Source of the DNA: Paracraurococcus sp042666655
GTDB lineage: Bacteria; Pseudomonadota; Alphaproteobacteria; Acetobacterales; Acetobacteraceae
DNA length: 64,000 bases
Reading direction: 5' to 3'
Assembly: GCF_042666655.1 (NCBI RefSeq)
Contig: NZ_JBHTDE010000005.1
Coordinates: 124,001 to 188,000 of the forward strand
Shown here piece after piece: positions 23,953 to 31,610 of the stretch. Made by a program: the position numbers and the translations under genes. The notes under the pieces were generated by a model that was not told where the DNA came from, searched no databases, and worked only from the letters and a program-made list of their open reading frames with translations. Within the stretch, counting starts at the first letter, position 1; each line of letters starts with the position of its first letter.

Positions 23953-25380
23953 ATGCACGGACCCGCGCCCGCACCCCGTCCTGGCCCACCCGGTCCGTTG
24001 TCCAGCGTCCTGTGCGACGCCGTCCGCCAGTTGAAGCGTGGCACCGTCCTGGTGGTCGGCGACGCCATGTTGGACCGCTACGTCTATGGCCGGGTCGAAC
24101 GCGTCAGCCCGGAAGCCCCGGTCCCGGTCCTGACGGTGGACCGCGAGGTGGCGCTGCCTGGCGGCGCCGGCAACGTGGTGCGCAACCTGACCGCGCTGGG
24201 CGCCGCGGTCGCCTTCGTCTCGGTCGTCGGCGACGACCAGGCCGGCAGCGACCTGACCGGCCTCATCGGCGGCCAGCCGGGGGTCGAGCCCTGGCTGCTG
24301 GTGCAGGGCGGCCGCGCCACCACCACCAAGACCCGCTTCGTCGCCACCGGGCAGCAATTGCTGCGCGCCGACCATGAGCTGATCGCGCCGATCCATGCCC
24401 GGCTGGCCGACCGGCTGGTCCGCATCGCCGGGGACGCCGTGGCGGCGACCGCGGTGATGGTGCTGTCGGACTACCGCAAGGGCGTGCTGGCCGGCGACAC
24501 CCCGACCAAGCTGATCGCCGCGGCGCGGATCGCCGGCCGCCGCGTGCTGGTCGATCCCAAGGGCGGCAAGCATGCCCGCTACGCCGGCGCCGACCTGATC
24601 ATGCCGGATGTCGAGGAGCTGGCCGAGGCGACCGGCCTGCCGGTCGGCACCGATGCCGAGATCGCCGCCGCCGCCGCCTCGCTGCGCCGGGCGCACGGCT
24701 TCGGCGCCGTGATGGTGATCCGCGGCGAGCCGGGGATCACCCTGGTGACCGGCGACGCCGCCGGCGAGATCGTCCAGCACATGCCAAGCGACGTGGCCGA
24801 GCTGGTCGATTCCTCCGGTGCCGGCGACGTGGTGGTGGCGGTGGCCGCGGCCGGGCTGGCCGCCGGCCTGCCGCTGGCGGTGATCGCCCGGCTCGGTGCG
24901 CTGGCCGCCGGCATCGTGCTCGGCAAGACCGGCATCGCCGTGGTGCGGGAGGACGAGTTCCTCGAGGCCCTGACCCCCGGCCGGCTGGCGACCCGCAAGA
25001 TGGCGACGCGGTCCGAGGCCGCCGAGCGGGTCGAGCGCTGGCGCCGGGCGGGCAACCGCGTCGGCTTCCTGGTCGGCAGCGGCACCGGCAGCGACCCGGA
25101 GGTGGTGGCCCAGGCGCGCAGCTGGTGCGACCGGCTGGTGGTCGGGCTGGGCGATGCCGACATGACGGCGACGGCGCTGGCGGAGCTGCCCGGCGTCGAC
25201 CTGATCGCCCGCTTCGGCGGGGAGACGCCGCTGGAGCTGATCCGGCTGCTGCGGCCGGACGTGCTGGTGCAGGACCCGGGCCGCGGGCCCTATGCGGTGC
25301 CGGGCGGCGACCTGGTGCAGGAATGGGGCGGCACGGTGCGCAGCACGGTCGTGGCGGCGGAGCCGACCGCGGCGGAATAG
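23953..25380 (+). CDS. hldE: HldE-like heptose kinase with degenerate adenylyltransferase domain
   Basis: HldE makes ADP-heptose for lipopolysaccharide core: an N-terminal PfkB-type kinase phosphorylates heptose-7-P and a C-terminal nucleotidyltransferase adds AMP. The kinase half is intact: GDAMLDRYVYGRVERVSPEA, LPGGAGNVVRNL, and SSGAGD at residues 287-292 with catalytic D292. The C-terminal 125 residues align with the transferase (RVGFLVGSGTGSDPEVVAQA, then DLIARFGGETPLELIRLLRP) but the ATP-binding TNGxFDxxHxGH motif is absent, replaced by GSGTGSDPE. Adenylyltransferase activity is therefore doubtful. The ATG at 23953 is preferred; a TTG at 23902 is in frame. Confidence 0.82.
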   Translation: MHGPAPAPRPGPPGPLSSVLCDAVRQLKRGTVLVVGDAMLDRYVYGRVERVSPEAPVPVLTVDREVALPGGAGNVVRNLTALGAAVAFVSVVGDDQAGSDLTGLIGGQPGVEPWLLVQGGRATTTKTRFVATGQQLLRADHELIAPIHARLADRLVRIAGDAVAATAVMVLSDYRKGVLAGDTPTKLIAAARIAGRRVLVDPKGGKHARYAGADLIMPDVEELAEATGLPVGTDAEIAAAAASLRRAHGFGAVMVIRGEPGITLVTGDAAGEIVQHMPSDVAELVDSSGAGDVVVAVAAAGLAAGLPLAVIARLGALAAGIVLGKTGIAVVREDEFLEALTPGRLATRKMATRSEAAERVERWRRAGNRVGFLVGSGTGSDPEVVAQARSWCDRLVVGLGDADMTATALAELPGVDLIARFGGETPLELIRLLRPDVLVQDPGRGPYAVPGGDLVQEWGGTVRSTVVAAEPTAAE

Positions 25381-25686
25381 GCCGCCGCAGGCGCAGGCCG
25401 CGTCGGACAGCGCATCGGCGATCCTGGTCCGCGCGGCGCGATGCGCCGCCTGCCCTTGCCGCAAGACGCCGCGCATCGCGCCTGACCGACCCAGCCTTTT
25501 GCCGAATCCGGATAGCCTTCCGCCGGTCGCGCGGCTGCTGCGATACCCTAAGCTCGCACGCGCGGCGCTTCGGTCGGTGACCGTTGCCGCATGCATGTCA
25601 GCCCGGCAGCACCGCATCTCGAACGGCGCCGGCGTGACGCATGGGCTGGGATGACGGCGAACCCTCCAGCGGAAGGCAGACGCGCC
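25381..25686. other. 306-nt intergenic region, no gene seen
   Basis: Between hldE and the sulfatase. Short open frames on both strands have biased, Arg-rich translations and no recognisable domain. It presumably holds the end of the hldE transcript and the promoter of the sulfatase gene; no clear terminator hairpin or promoter was identified. Confidence 0.5.
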
Positions 25687-27360
25687 ATGGCAGCGGGCAC
25701 GATACCGAAGGACTTGCTGAGCCGATCACTGACGGCGCTCGGCGCGCTGCTGGTCACGACGTCGCTCGGCGCCCAGCCGGCGCCGGCGCCCGCAGCGCCG
25801 GCGGCGAAGCCGCCGAACATCCTGGTCATCATGGGCGACGACATCGGCATCTGGAACATCGGCGCCTATCACCGCGGCCTGATGGCGGCACGCACGCCGA
25901 ACCTCGACAGGCTGGCCGCCGAGGGGATGCTGTTCACCGACTACTACGCCGAAGCCTCCTGCACCGCCGGCCGCGCCAATTTCATCACCGGCATGCTGCC
26001 TGTGCGCACCGGGCTGACGACGGTCGGCCAGGCCGGCGCCACCGTCGGCATCCCGGACGAGGCGCCCACCATCGCCACCGCGCTCCGCGCGCAGGGCTAC
26101 GCCACCGGCCAGTTCGGCAAGAACCACCTGGGCGATCTCAACCGGTATCTGCCCTGCCTGCATGGCTTCGAGGCGTATTCCGGCTACCTCTACCACCTCG
26201 ACGCCATGGAAGACCCGTTCTGGCATTCCTACCCGCAGGCGCTGCGGGACGTGGTCGGGCCGCGCAACGTGGTGAGCTGCACCGCGACCGACACCGAGGA
26301 CGCGACCGAGCAGCCGCGCTGGGGCAAGGTCGGCAAGCAGCGCATCGTCGATGAAGGCCCGCTGCCGCCGCACCCGATGCCGGGCATCCAGTACAGCATG
26401 GAGACCTACGACGAGGTCATCCGCGACAGGACGATCGGCTTCATCGACACGGCGGTGGCGGCGAACAAGCCGTTCTTCGCCTGGATGAACCCGACGCGTG
26501 CGCACATCATCACGCATCTGTCGCCGAAATACGCGGCGATGCGGACGGCCGAGAATGGCTGGTACACCAACGAAGCCGCCATGGCGCAGATGGACGACAA
26601 CATCGGCGCGGTGATGGACCACCTGAAGTCGAAGGGGCTGGACCAGAACACCATCGTCGTCTTCACCACCGACAACGGCACCGAGAACTTCACCTGGCCC
26701 GATGGCGGCAACACGCCCTTCGCCGGCGGCAAGGGCACCGCCATGGAAGGCGGCTTCCGGGTCCCGGCGATCATCCGCTGGCCGGGCAAGGTGGCGCCGG
26801 GCACGGTGCAGAACGGCCTGATCTCGGGGCTCGATTGGTTCCCGACGCTGGTCGCCGCCGCCGGCAACCCGAATATCACGCAGCAATTGCTGGACGGGCG
26901 CGAACTCGGCGGCAGGACCTACAAGGTGCACCTGGACGGCTACGACCAGACCGCGATGCTGACCGGCCGGGGCCCGTCGACGCGCAACGAGATCTTCTAT
27001 CTCACCGAGAGCACGGTCAGTGCCGTGCGGCTGGGCGACTGGAAGTATCGCCTGACCGACCAGCCCGATGGCTGGATCGGTTCGACGCAGAAGCTCGATG
27101 CGCCGCTGATCACCAACCTGCGGCTGGACCCGTTCGAGCGCATGCAGTTCACCAGGGGCCGGGATGGCGCCTGGGGCTATGGCATGGATTTCTATGTCCA
27201 TGAATTCTGGCGCTTCGTCTTCCTGCAGCAGGAAGTCGCCAAGGCGATCGAAACCTTCGTCGCCTACCCGCCGATGCAGCGTGGTGCATCCTTCAACCTG
27301 GCAGCCGTGAAGGCCCAGGTCGAGGCGGCGGTCGAGGCGGCACGGCGCGGACGCCAGTAG
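25687..27360 (+). CDS. Exported arylsulfatase
   Basis: Sulfatase of the alkaline-phosphatase superfamily, 557 aa. A signal peptide (LTALGALLVTTSLGAQP) precedes the domain. Metal ligands are in NILVIMGDDIGIWN (Asp pair) and VVFTTDNGTENFTWPDGGN. The residue converted to formylglycine should be C92 in EASCTAGRANFITG; the context is C-x-A-x-R instead of the canonical C-x-P-S-R, a subtype I know among bacterial sulfatases. It needs a formylglycine-generating enzyme encoded elsewhere. The start at 25687 follows GGAAGG at good spacing; ATGs at 25651 and 25591 are in frame but lack one. A HAD hydrolase follows after 85 nt, probably in the same operon. Substrate unknown. Confidence 0.88.
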   Translation: MAAGTIPKDLLSRSLTALGALLVTTSLGAQPAPAPAAPAAKPPNILVIMGDDIGIWNIGAYHRGLMAARTPNLDRLAAEGMLFTDYYAEASCTAGRANFITGMLPVRTGLTTVGQAGATVGIPDEAPTIATALRAQGYATGQFGKNHLGDLNRYLPCLHGFEAYSGYLYHLDAMEDPFWHSYPQALRDVVGPRNVVSCTATDTEDATEQPRWGKVGKQRIVDEGPLPPHPMPGIQYSMETYDEVIRDRTIGFIDTAVAANKPFFAWMNPTRAHIITHLSPKYAAMRTAENGWYTNEAAMAQMDDNIGAVMDHLKSKGLDQNTIVVFTTDNGTENFTWPDGGNTPFAGGKGTAMEGGFRVPAIIRWPGKVAPGTVQNGLISGLDWFPTLVAAAGNPNITQQLLDGRELGGRTYKVHLDGYDQTAMLTGRGPSTRNEIFYLTESTVSAVRLGDWKYRLTDQPDGWIGSTQKLDAPLITNLRLDPFERMQFTRGRDGAWGYGMDFYVHEFWRFVFLQQEVAKAIETFVAYPPMQRGASFNLAAVKAQVEAAVEAARRGRQ

Positions 27361-27445
27361 CGCCCGACCCGCATCGGAATGCCGCCGGCGCGCACCCCGC
27401 GCCGGCGGCAGCCATCCCGCATCCGTCCGGAGGAACACGGCAACC

Positions 27446-28450
27446 ATGCCGCATCGCATCCCCGCCATCGGCCGCCGGACGCTCGCCGCGGCGGCCCTCG
27501 CCCTTGCCGCCGCGCCGGCCGCGGCGGCGGGCGATCCGCTGCCCGCCTGGCGCGACGGCGCGGCGAAGCGCGGCATCCTCGACTTCGTCGCCCGCACGAC
27601 GCGGCGTGGCGCCCCCGGCTACCTGCCCCCCGCCGAGCGTATCGCCGTCTTCGACAACGACGGCACGCTCTGGGTCGAGCAGCCGCTCTATACCCAGTTC
27701 GCCTTCGCGCTCGACCGGCTGCGCGACCTCGCCGGGCAGGACCCGGGCCTCGCGGCGCGCGAGCCGTTCAAGGCGGCGCTTGCCGGCGACCTCGCCGCTG
27801 TGCTGGCGGGCGGCGAGAAGGGCCTGGCCGAGATCGTCGCCGTCACCCATGCGGGCATGTCGCAGGAGGCCTTCGCCGGCATCGTCACGCGCTGGCTCGG
27901 CACCGCGCGGCACCCACGCTTCGACCGGCCCTACACGAGGCTGATCTACCAGCCGATGCTGGAGGTGATGCGGCTGCTGCGGCGGGCCGGCTTCGAGGTC
28001 TGGATCGTCACCGGCGGCGGCCAGGAATTCGTCCGCGCCTTCAGCGCCGCGACCTACGACGTGCCGATCCGGCAGGTCGTCGGATCGGTCGGCAAGACCG
28101 AATTCCGCCTGCTGCCGGAGGGCCGGTCCGAGCTGTTCCGCCTGCCGGCGATCGTGGCGGTGGATGACGGGCCGGGCAAGCCGGTCGGCATCGGGCACGC
28201 CATCGGCCGGCGCCCGGCGCTCGCCTTCGGGAATTCGGACGGCGACATCGAGATGCTGCAATACACGACGACCGGGCCGGGACGCCGGCTCGGGTTGATC
28301 CTCCACCACGACGACGCCGTGCGTGAATACGCCTACGACCGCGGCAGCCATGTCGGCCGCCTCGATCGTGGCCTGGCCTTGGCGCCGGATGCGGGCTGGA
28401 CGGTGGTCTCGATGCAGCGGGACTGGCGGCGGATCTTCCCGCCAGGCTGA
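27446..28450 (+). CDS. Tat-exported HAD-family phosphatase
   Basis: A 334-aa hydrolase of the haloacid dehalogenase superfamily. The N-terminus reads IGRRTLAAAALALAAAPAAA, a twin-arginine-type signal. Motif I is VFDNDGTLW (nucleophile in DNDGT), motif II is in VWIVTGGGQEFV, and the acidic motif IV is FGNSDGDIEM. It resembles phosphoserine-phosphatase-like periplasmic HADs often found beside sulfatases of the CxAxR subtype. A Shine-Dalgarno GGAGG lies 13 nt before the ATG. Together with the preceding arylsulfatase it may form a periplasmic ester-scavenging pair releasing sulfate and phosphate. Confidence 0.82.
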   Translation: MPHRIPAIGRRTLAAAALALAAAPAAAAGDPLPAWRDGAAKRGILDFVARTTRRGAPGYLPPAERIAVFDNDGTLWVEQPLYTQFAFALDRLRDLAGQDPGLAAREPFKAALAGDLAAVLAGGEKGLAEIVAVTHAGMSQEAFAGIVTRWLGTARHPRFDRPYTRLIYQPMLEVMRLLRRAGFEVWIVTGGGQEFVRAFSAATYDVPIRQVVGSVGKTEFRLLPEGRSELFRLPAIVAVDDGPGKPVGIGHAIGRRPALAFGNSDGDIEMLQYTTTGPGRRLGLILHHDDAVREYAYDRGSHVGRLDRGLALAPDAGWTVVSMQRDWRRIFPPG

Positions 28451-28459
28451 GCCGCCGCG

Positions 28460-29569
28460 CTATTCCAGCACGGCGATGGTCTTGCGCTTGATCAGGTCGA
28501 AATCGATCTCGGCGCCGAGGCCGGGGCCGGTCGGCGCGTGCACAAGCCCGTCGCGGCCGACCTCGATCTCCTGCGCCAGCCCGTACTTGTGGGCGCCGTC
28601 CGGCAGCAGCACCTCGAAGTAGCTGGTGTTGCGGATGGCGCAGGCGACATGCAGGTTCGCCACGTTGTTCAGCGAATTGCCGCCGTGGTGGATCTCGTAG
28701 GTCATGCGGAAGGCCTCGGCGAGATGCGCGGTCTTCACCAGGGTGGTGATGCCGCCCTTCACCGCGACGTCGCCGCGGAGATAATCGGTCGCCTGCAGCA
28801 TGATCCAGGGGGCATAGGATTCGAGGCCCGCGGCCGGGTATTCCGTTGCCATGATCGGGATGTCCAGCTTCTGCCGCAGCTTGACGTAGTTGGTGATGTC
28901 CTGGTCGTGCAGCGGGTCCTCGTACCAGAGGAAGCCGAGCCGCTCGATCGCCCGGCCGACCCTGATGGCTGCGGGGAAGTCGTAGGACCAGGTCGAATCC
29001 AGCATGAGGGTATAGTCGTCGCCGACGGCGCGGCGCACCGCCTCGCAGACCTTGATGTCGGTGGCGGGATGCTGCGGCGGGTGGATCTTGTAGGCGGCCC
29101 AGCCATGGTCGCGGAAGGCGACCGCCTCGGCCGCATAGGCCTCCGCGCTGTCGAGCACCTGCGAGCTGGCATAGGCCGGGATGCTGTGCCGCGTGGTCCC
29201 CAGCAGCCGGTGGATCGGCATCCCCGCCGCCTTGCCGGCCAGGTCCCACAAGGCGACGTCCACCGCGCCGATCGAGCGCACCGAGATCAGCCGCGACATG
29301 GGCCAGAGCTTCGCGTTGATCGCCTCCCGGTCCAGCGGGTCGCGGCCCATCAGCAGCGGCTTCAGGAAGCGGATCAGCCCCGGCCCGTCATTCGCCGCGG
29401 TATGGGTGGCGGAGCCGAGGAAGGCATGGCCGGTGAGGCCGCTATCGGTGCCGATCGTCAGCAGGCCGAGGGCGGAGGCGCCGGTCTCCAGCTTCGCCGC
29501 GGCGTGGTAGCGGGTCGGCGGGATGCCGTCCCAGCCGAACAGCGTGAGCGAGACATGGTCGATCTTCAT
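28460..29569 (-). CDS. Mandelate racemase/muconate lactonizing enzyme family protein
   Basis: Enolase-superfamily enzyme, 369 aa. The barrel carries a K-x-H acid/base motif (K161 and H163 in AAYKIHPP), metal ligands D191 (LMLDSTWSY), E217 (WYEDP) and E243 (MATEYP), then GGIT and a late catalytic His in YEIHHGGNSLNNV. Members abstract the proton next to a carboxylate, giving racemases or acid-sugar dehydratases; substrate not predictable. It converges with the HAD gene (10 nt between stops). A coiled-coil protein gene lies just upstream, same strand. Confidence 0.9.
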   Translation of the reverse strand: MKIDHVSLTLFGWDGIPPTRYHAAAKLETGASALGLLTIGTDSGLTGHAFLGSATHTAANDGPGLIRFLKPLLMGRDPLDREAINAKLWPMSRLISVRSIGAVDVALWDLAGKAAGMPIHRLLGTTRHSIPAYASSQVLDSAEAYAAEAVAFRDHGWAAYKIHPPQHPATDIKVCEAVRRAVGDDYTLMLDSTWSYDFPAAIRVGRAIERLGFLWYEDPLHDQDITNYVKLRQKLDIPIMATEYPAAGLESYAPWIMLQATDYLRGDVAVKGGITTLVKTAHLAEAFRMTYEIHHGGNSLNNVANLHVACAIRNTSYFEVLLPDGAHKYGLAQEIEVGRDGLVHAPTGPGLGAEIDFDLIKRKTIAVLE

Positions 29570-29624
29570 GGCGGCGTTCCCTTCCCCTTCGGCGGCAAGG
29601 GTAGGGGAGAGCGCGGCCCGGCGG

Positions 29625-29999
29625 CTACAGCAGCTTCACCATGGCGCCGACCAGCATGCTGCCGAGGCGGATGGTCATGCGGTGTTGGAGGCCGCGCGGC
29701 CCGGCTTTCCGCTCGGTGCGGAAGGCCTGGAGTTCGGCGCGCATCTCGGCACGCAGGGCCTGTATGTCGGCGCGCGGGGCAGCCTCGGTTGCGGTGATGC
29801 GATTATCGAGGCGGGCCTCGCTCTCCTTCAGGACATGCCGCAGTGCGGTCTTGCTCTCCTTCACGTCGCGCCGGGTTGCCAGGTCCTCGCGGAAGGTATC
29901 CGCGATGGCCGCAGCCGGCCCTTCGGCCTGCGCGGTGGCGAAACCGGCCTCCTCCAGGCGCCTGGCCCGCTTCGGGGTGTCGAAGACCATCGCGTCCAT
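29625..29999 (-). CDS. DUF1640-like coiled-coil protein
   Basis: A 124-aa protein with the layout of DUF1640 (CCDC90/MCUR1-like) proteins: an N-terminal FDTPKRARRLEEAGFATAQA segment, a heptad-like middle (about residues 40-95, charged, with repeated KESxxxLRH and ALRAEMRAELQAF patterns) and a short hydrophobic C-terminal segment (LGSMLVGAMVKLL) that may anchor it in the membrane. In bacteria the role is unknown. The middle is shorter than in typical members, and the C-terminal segment does not look like a full transmembrane helix. Confidence 0.72.
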   Translation of the reverse strand: MDAMVFDTPKRARRLEEAGFATAQAEGPAAAIADTFREDLATRRDVKESKTALRHVLKESEARLDNRITATEAAPRADIQALRAEMRAELQAFRTERKAGPRGLQHRMTIRLGSMLVGAMVKLL

Positions 30000-30137
30000 G
30001 CTCGTGACGCCAGGGCACCGATCCGTCCTGGTTCAACGCCGAAGGGCGGCACCGCCCTCCCTCACATATGGGTTCCGCGTGCATTTCCACCTTCGCCGCA
30101 CTGGCCCCATGGGGCCTCGTCCCGCCAGAGTAGCAGG

Positions 30138-31064
30138 ATGACCACGCTCCTCGCCGATATCGGCGGCACCAATGCCCGCTTCGCCCTGTTCGACGGCGCC
30201 ACCCACACGCCGCCCGAGCACATGCCGCTCACCGGCTTCACCGGCATCGCCGCCGCCATCGCCGCCTATCTCGGCGACCGCCCCGCCCCGGCCGCCGCGG
30301 TGCTGGCCGTCGCCGGGCCGGTGGACCGCAACCGCGTCACCCTGACCAACCGCGGCTGGGTGGTCGATGGCGCCGAGGTCGCCACGGCGCTCGGCATCGG
30401 CCAAGTGCGGGTGGTGAACGACTTCGCGGCGCTGGCCTGGTCGCTGCCGCACCTGGCCGGGCCCGACCTGCACCCGCTCGGCGGCGGCACGGCCGAGGCC
30501 GGCGCGCCGATCGCCGTGCTGGGCCCAGGCACGGGTCTCGGCGTCGGCGCCTTCCTGCCGCCCGACCGCGTCCTGGTGACCGAGGGCGGCCATGCCAGCC
30601 TCGCCGCGCACGACGCGCGGGAGGCCGCGGTGGTGGAATGGCTGCGCGCCCGGCATGGCCATGTCTCGGCCGAGCGCCTGCTCTCCGGCCAGGGGATCGA
30701 GAACATCCACGCCGCGCTGACCGCGCTCGACGATGCCGGCACCATGCCGCTGGATGCCGCCACCGTCACCGCACGCGCCCTGTCCGGGGAATGCCGCACC
30801 TGCCGGGAGGCGCTGGAGATGTTCTGCGCCCTGCTCGGCGGCGTCGCGGGCGACCTGGCGCTGCTCTATGGCGCCAAGGGCGGCGTCCATGTCGCGGGCG
30901 GCATCTGCCCGCGCTTCCCGGCTTTCCTCGCCGCCTCCCGATTCCGGGCGCGGTTCGAGGCCAAGGGCCGCTTCAAGGCCTGGCTGGCGCCGATCCCGTG
31001 CTGGCTGATCCTGCGACCGGATGCGGCGATGCTTGGCCTCTCGGCGCTGGCCCGGCAGGGATAG
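30138..31064 (+). CDS. glk: Glucokinase
   Basis: ATP-dependent glucokinase of the bacterial Glk family, 308 aa, phosphorylating glucose to glucose-6-P. N-terminal phosphate loop LLADIGGTNARFALFDG, VVNDFAALAWSLPHL with the catalytic Asp, AVLGPGTGLGVGAFL, and VTEGGHASLAAHD are diagnostic. GGVHVAGGICPRFP is the C-terminal adenosine motif. The ATG at 30138 is preceded by AGCAGG. The stop codon touches a palindrome that may serve as operator for the HxlR regulator just downstream. Confidence 0.95.
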   Translation: MTTLLADIGGTNARFALFDGATHTPPEHMPLTGFTGIAAAIAAYLGDRPAPAAAVLAVAGPVDRNRVTLTNRGWVVDGAEVATALGIGQVRVVNDFAALAWSLPHLAGPDLHPLGGGTAEAGAPIAVLGPGTGLGVGAFLPPDRVLVTEGGHASLAAHDAREAAVVEWLRARHGHVSAERLLSGQGIENIHAALTALDDAGTMPLDAATVTARALSGECRTCREALEMFCALLGGVAGDLALLYGAKGGVHVAGGICPRFPAFLAASRFRARFEAKGRFKAWLAPIPCWLILRPDAAMLGLSALARQG

Positions 31065-31103
31065 CTTGCATCGCGCAAGCTGGAATGCTTGCATGACGCA
31101 AGT
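31064..31103. promoter_or_regulatory. Two palindromic operator-like boxes upstream of the HxlR gene
   Basis: Two near-identical 17-nt boxes, GCTTGCATCGCGCAAGC (31064-31080) and GCTTGCATGACGCAAGT (31087-31103), each with inverted arms CTTGC/GCAAG. Their centres are 23 nt apart, about two helical turns, and they lie just before the regulator's ATG at 31122. HxlR-type dimers bind such inverted repeats in their own promoters, so autoregulation and control of the MATE gene are likely. Confidence 0.6.
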
Positions 31104-31121
31104 CAGCAAGGACGCTTCGGG

Positions 31122-31610
31122 ATGGGCCGCACCGATTTCACCCGCATGCGCTGTCCCGTGGCCCGCTCGATGGCGGTGCTCGGGGAGCGCTGGGCCATGC
31201 TGGTGCTGCGGGAGGCCTTCTACGGCACCACCCGGTTCGACGAGTTCGAGCGCCATCTGGGCATCGCACCCAACATCCTGTCCGCCCGGCTGCGCGACCT
31301 GACCGCGCACGGGCTGCTGGAGAAGACCCCCGGCCCCGGCGCCCGGCACGAATACCGCCTGACCGAGAAGGGCCACGACTTCTTCCCCGCCTATCTCGCC
31401 TTGAAGGCCTGGGCCGACCGCTGGATGTGCGGCCCGGACGGCCCCGCCGTGCTGCTGGAGGAAGCCGCCACCGGCCGCCCGGTGCAGGCCAGGCCGGTGC
31501 TGTCCGCCGCCGGCACCCCGCTGCGGCCGGAGGATATCCGCGTGCTGCCCGGCCCCGGTGCCGGCGAGGCGCTGCGCGCCCGCTTCGGTGGGGAGGCGTC
31601 TCATGGCTGA
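31122..31610 (+). CDS. HxlR family transcriptional regulator
   Basis: A 162-aa winged-helix regulator. The HxlR domain covers residues about 10-105: MRCPVARSMAVLGERWAMLV, LREAFYGTTRFDEFERHLGI, APNILSARLRDLTAHGLLEK, then the wing RHEYRLTEKGHDFFPAYLAL. The Cys in RMRCPVARS is at the position often used for redox or electrophile sensing in this family. An extra C-terminal tail of about 50 residues follows. The ATG at 31122 is preferred over a TTG at 31089, which would put the start inside the operator-like box. It overlaps the MATE pump gene by 8 nt, implying that it controls drug or metabolite efflux. Confidence 0.92.
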   Translation: MGRTDFTRMRCPVARSMAVLGERWAMLVLREAFYGTTRFDEFERHLGIAPNILSARLRDLTAHGLLEKTPGPGARHEYRLTEKGHDFFPAYLALKAWADRWMCGPDGPAVLLEEAATGRPVQARPVLSAAGTPLRPEDIRVLPGPGAGEALRARFGGEASHG

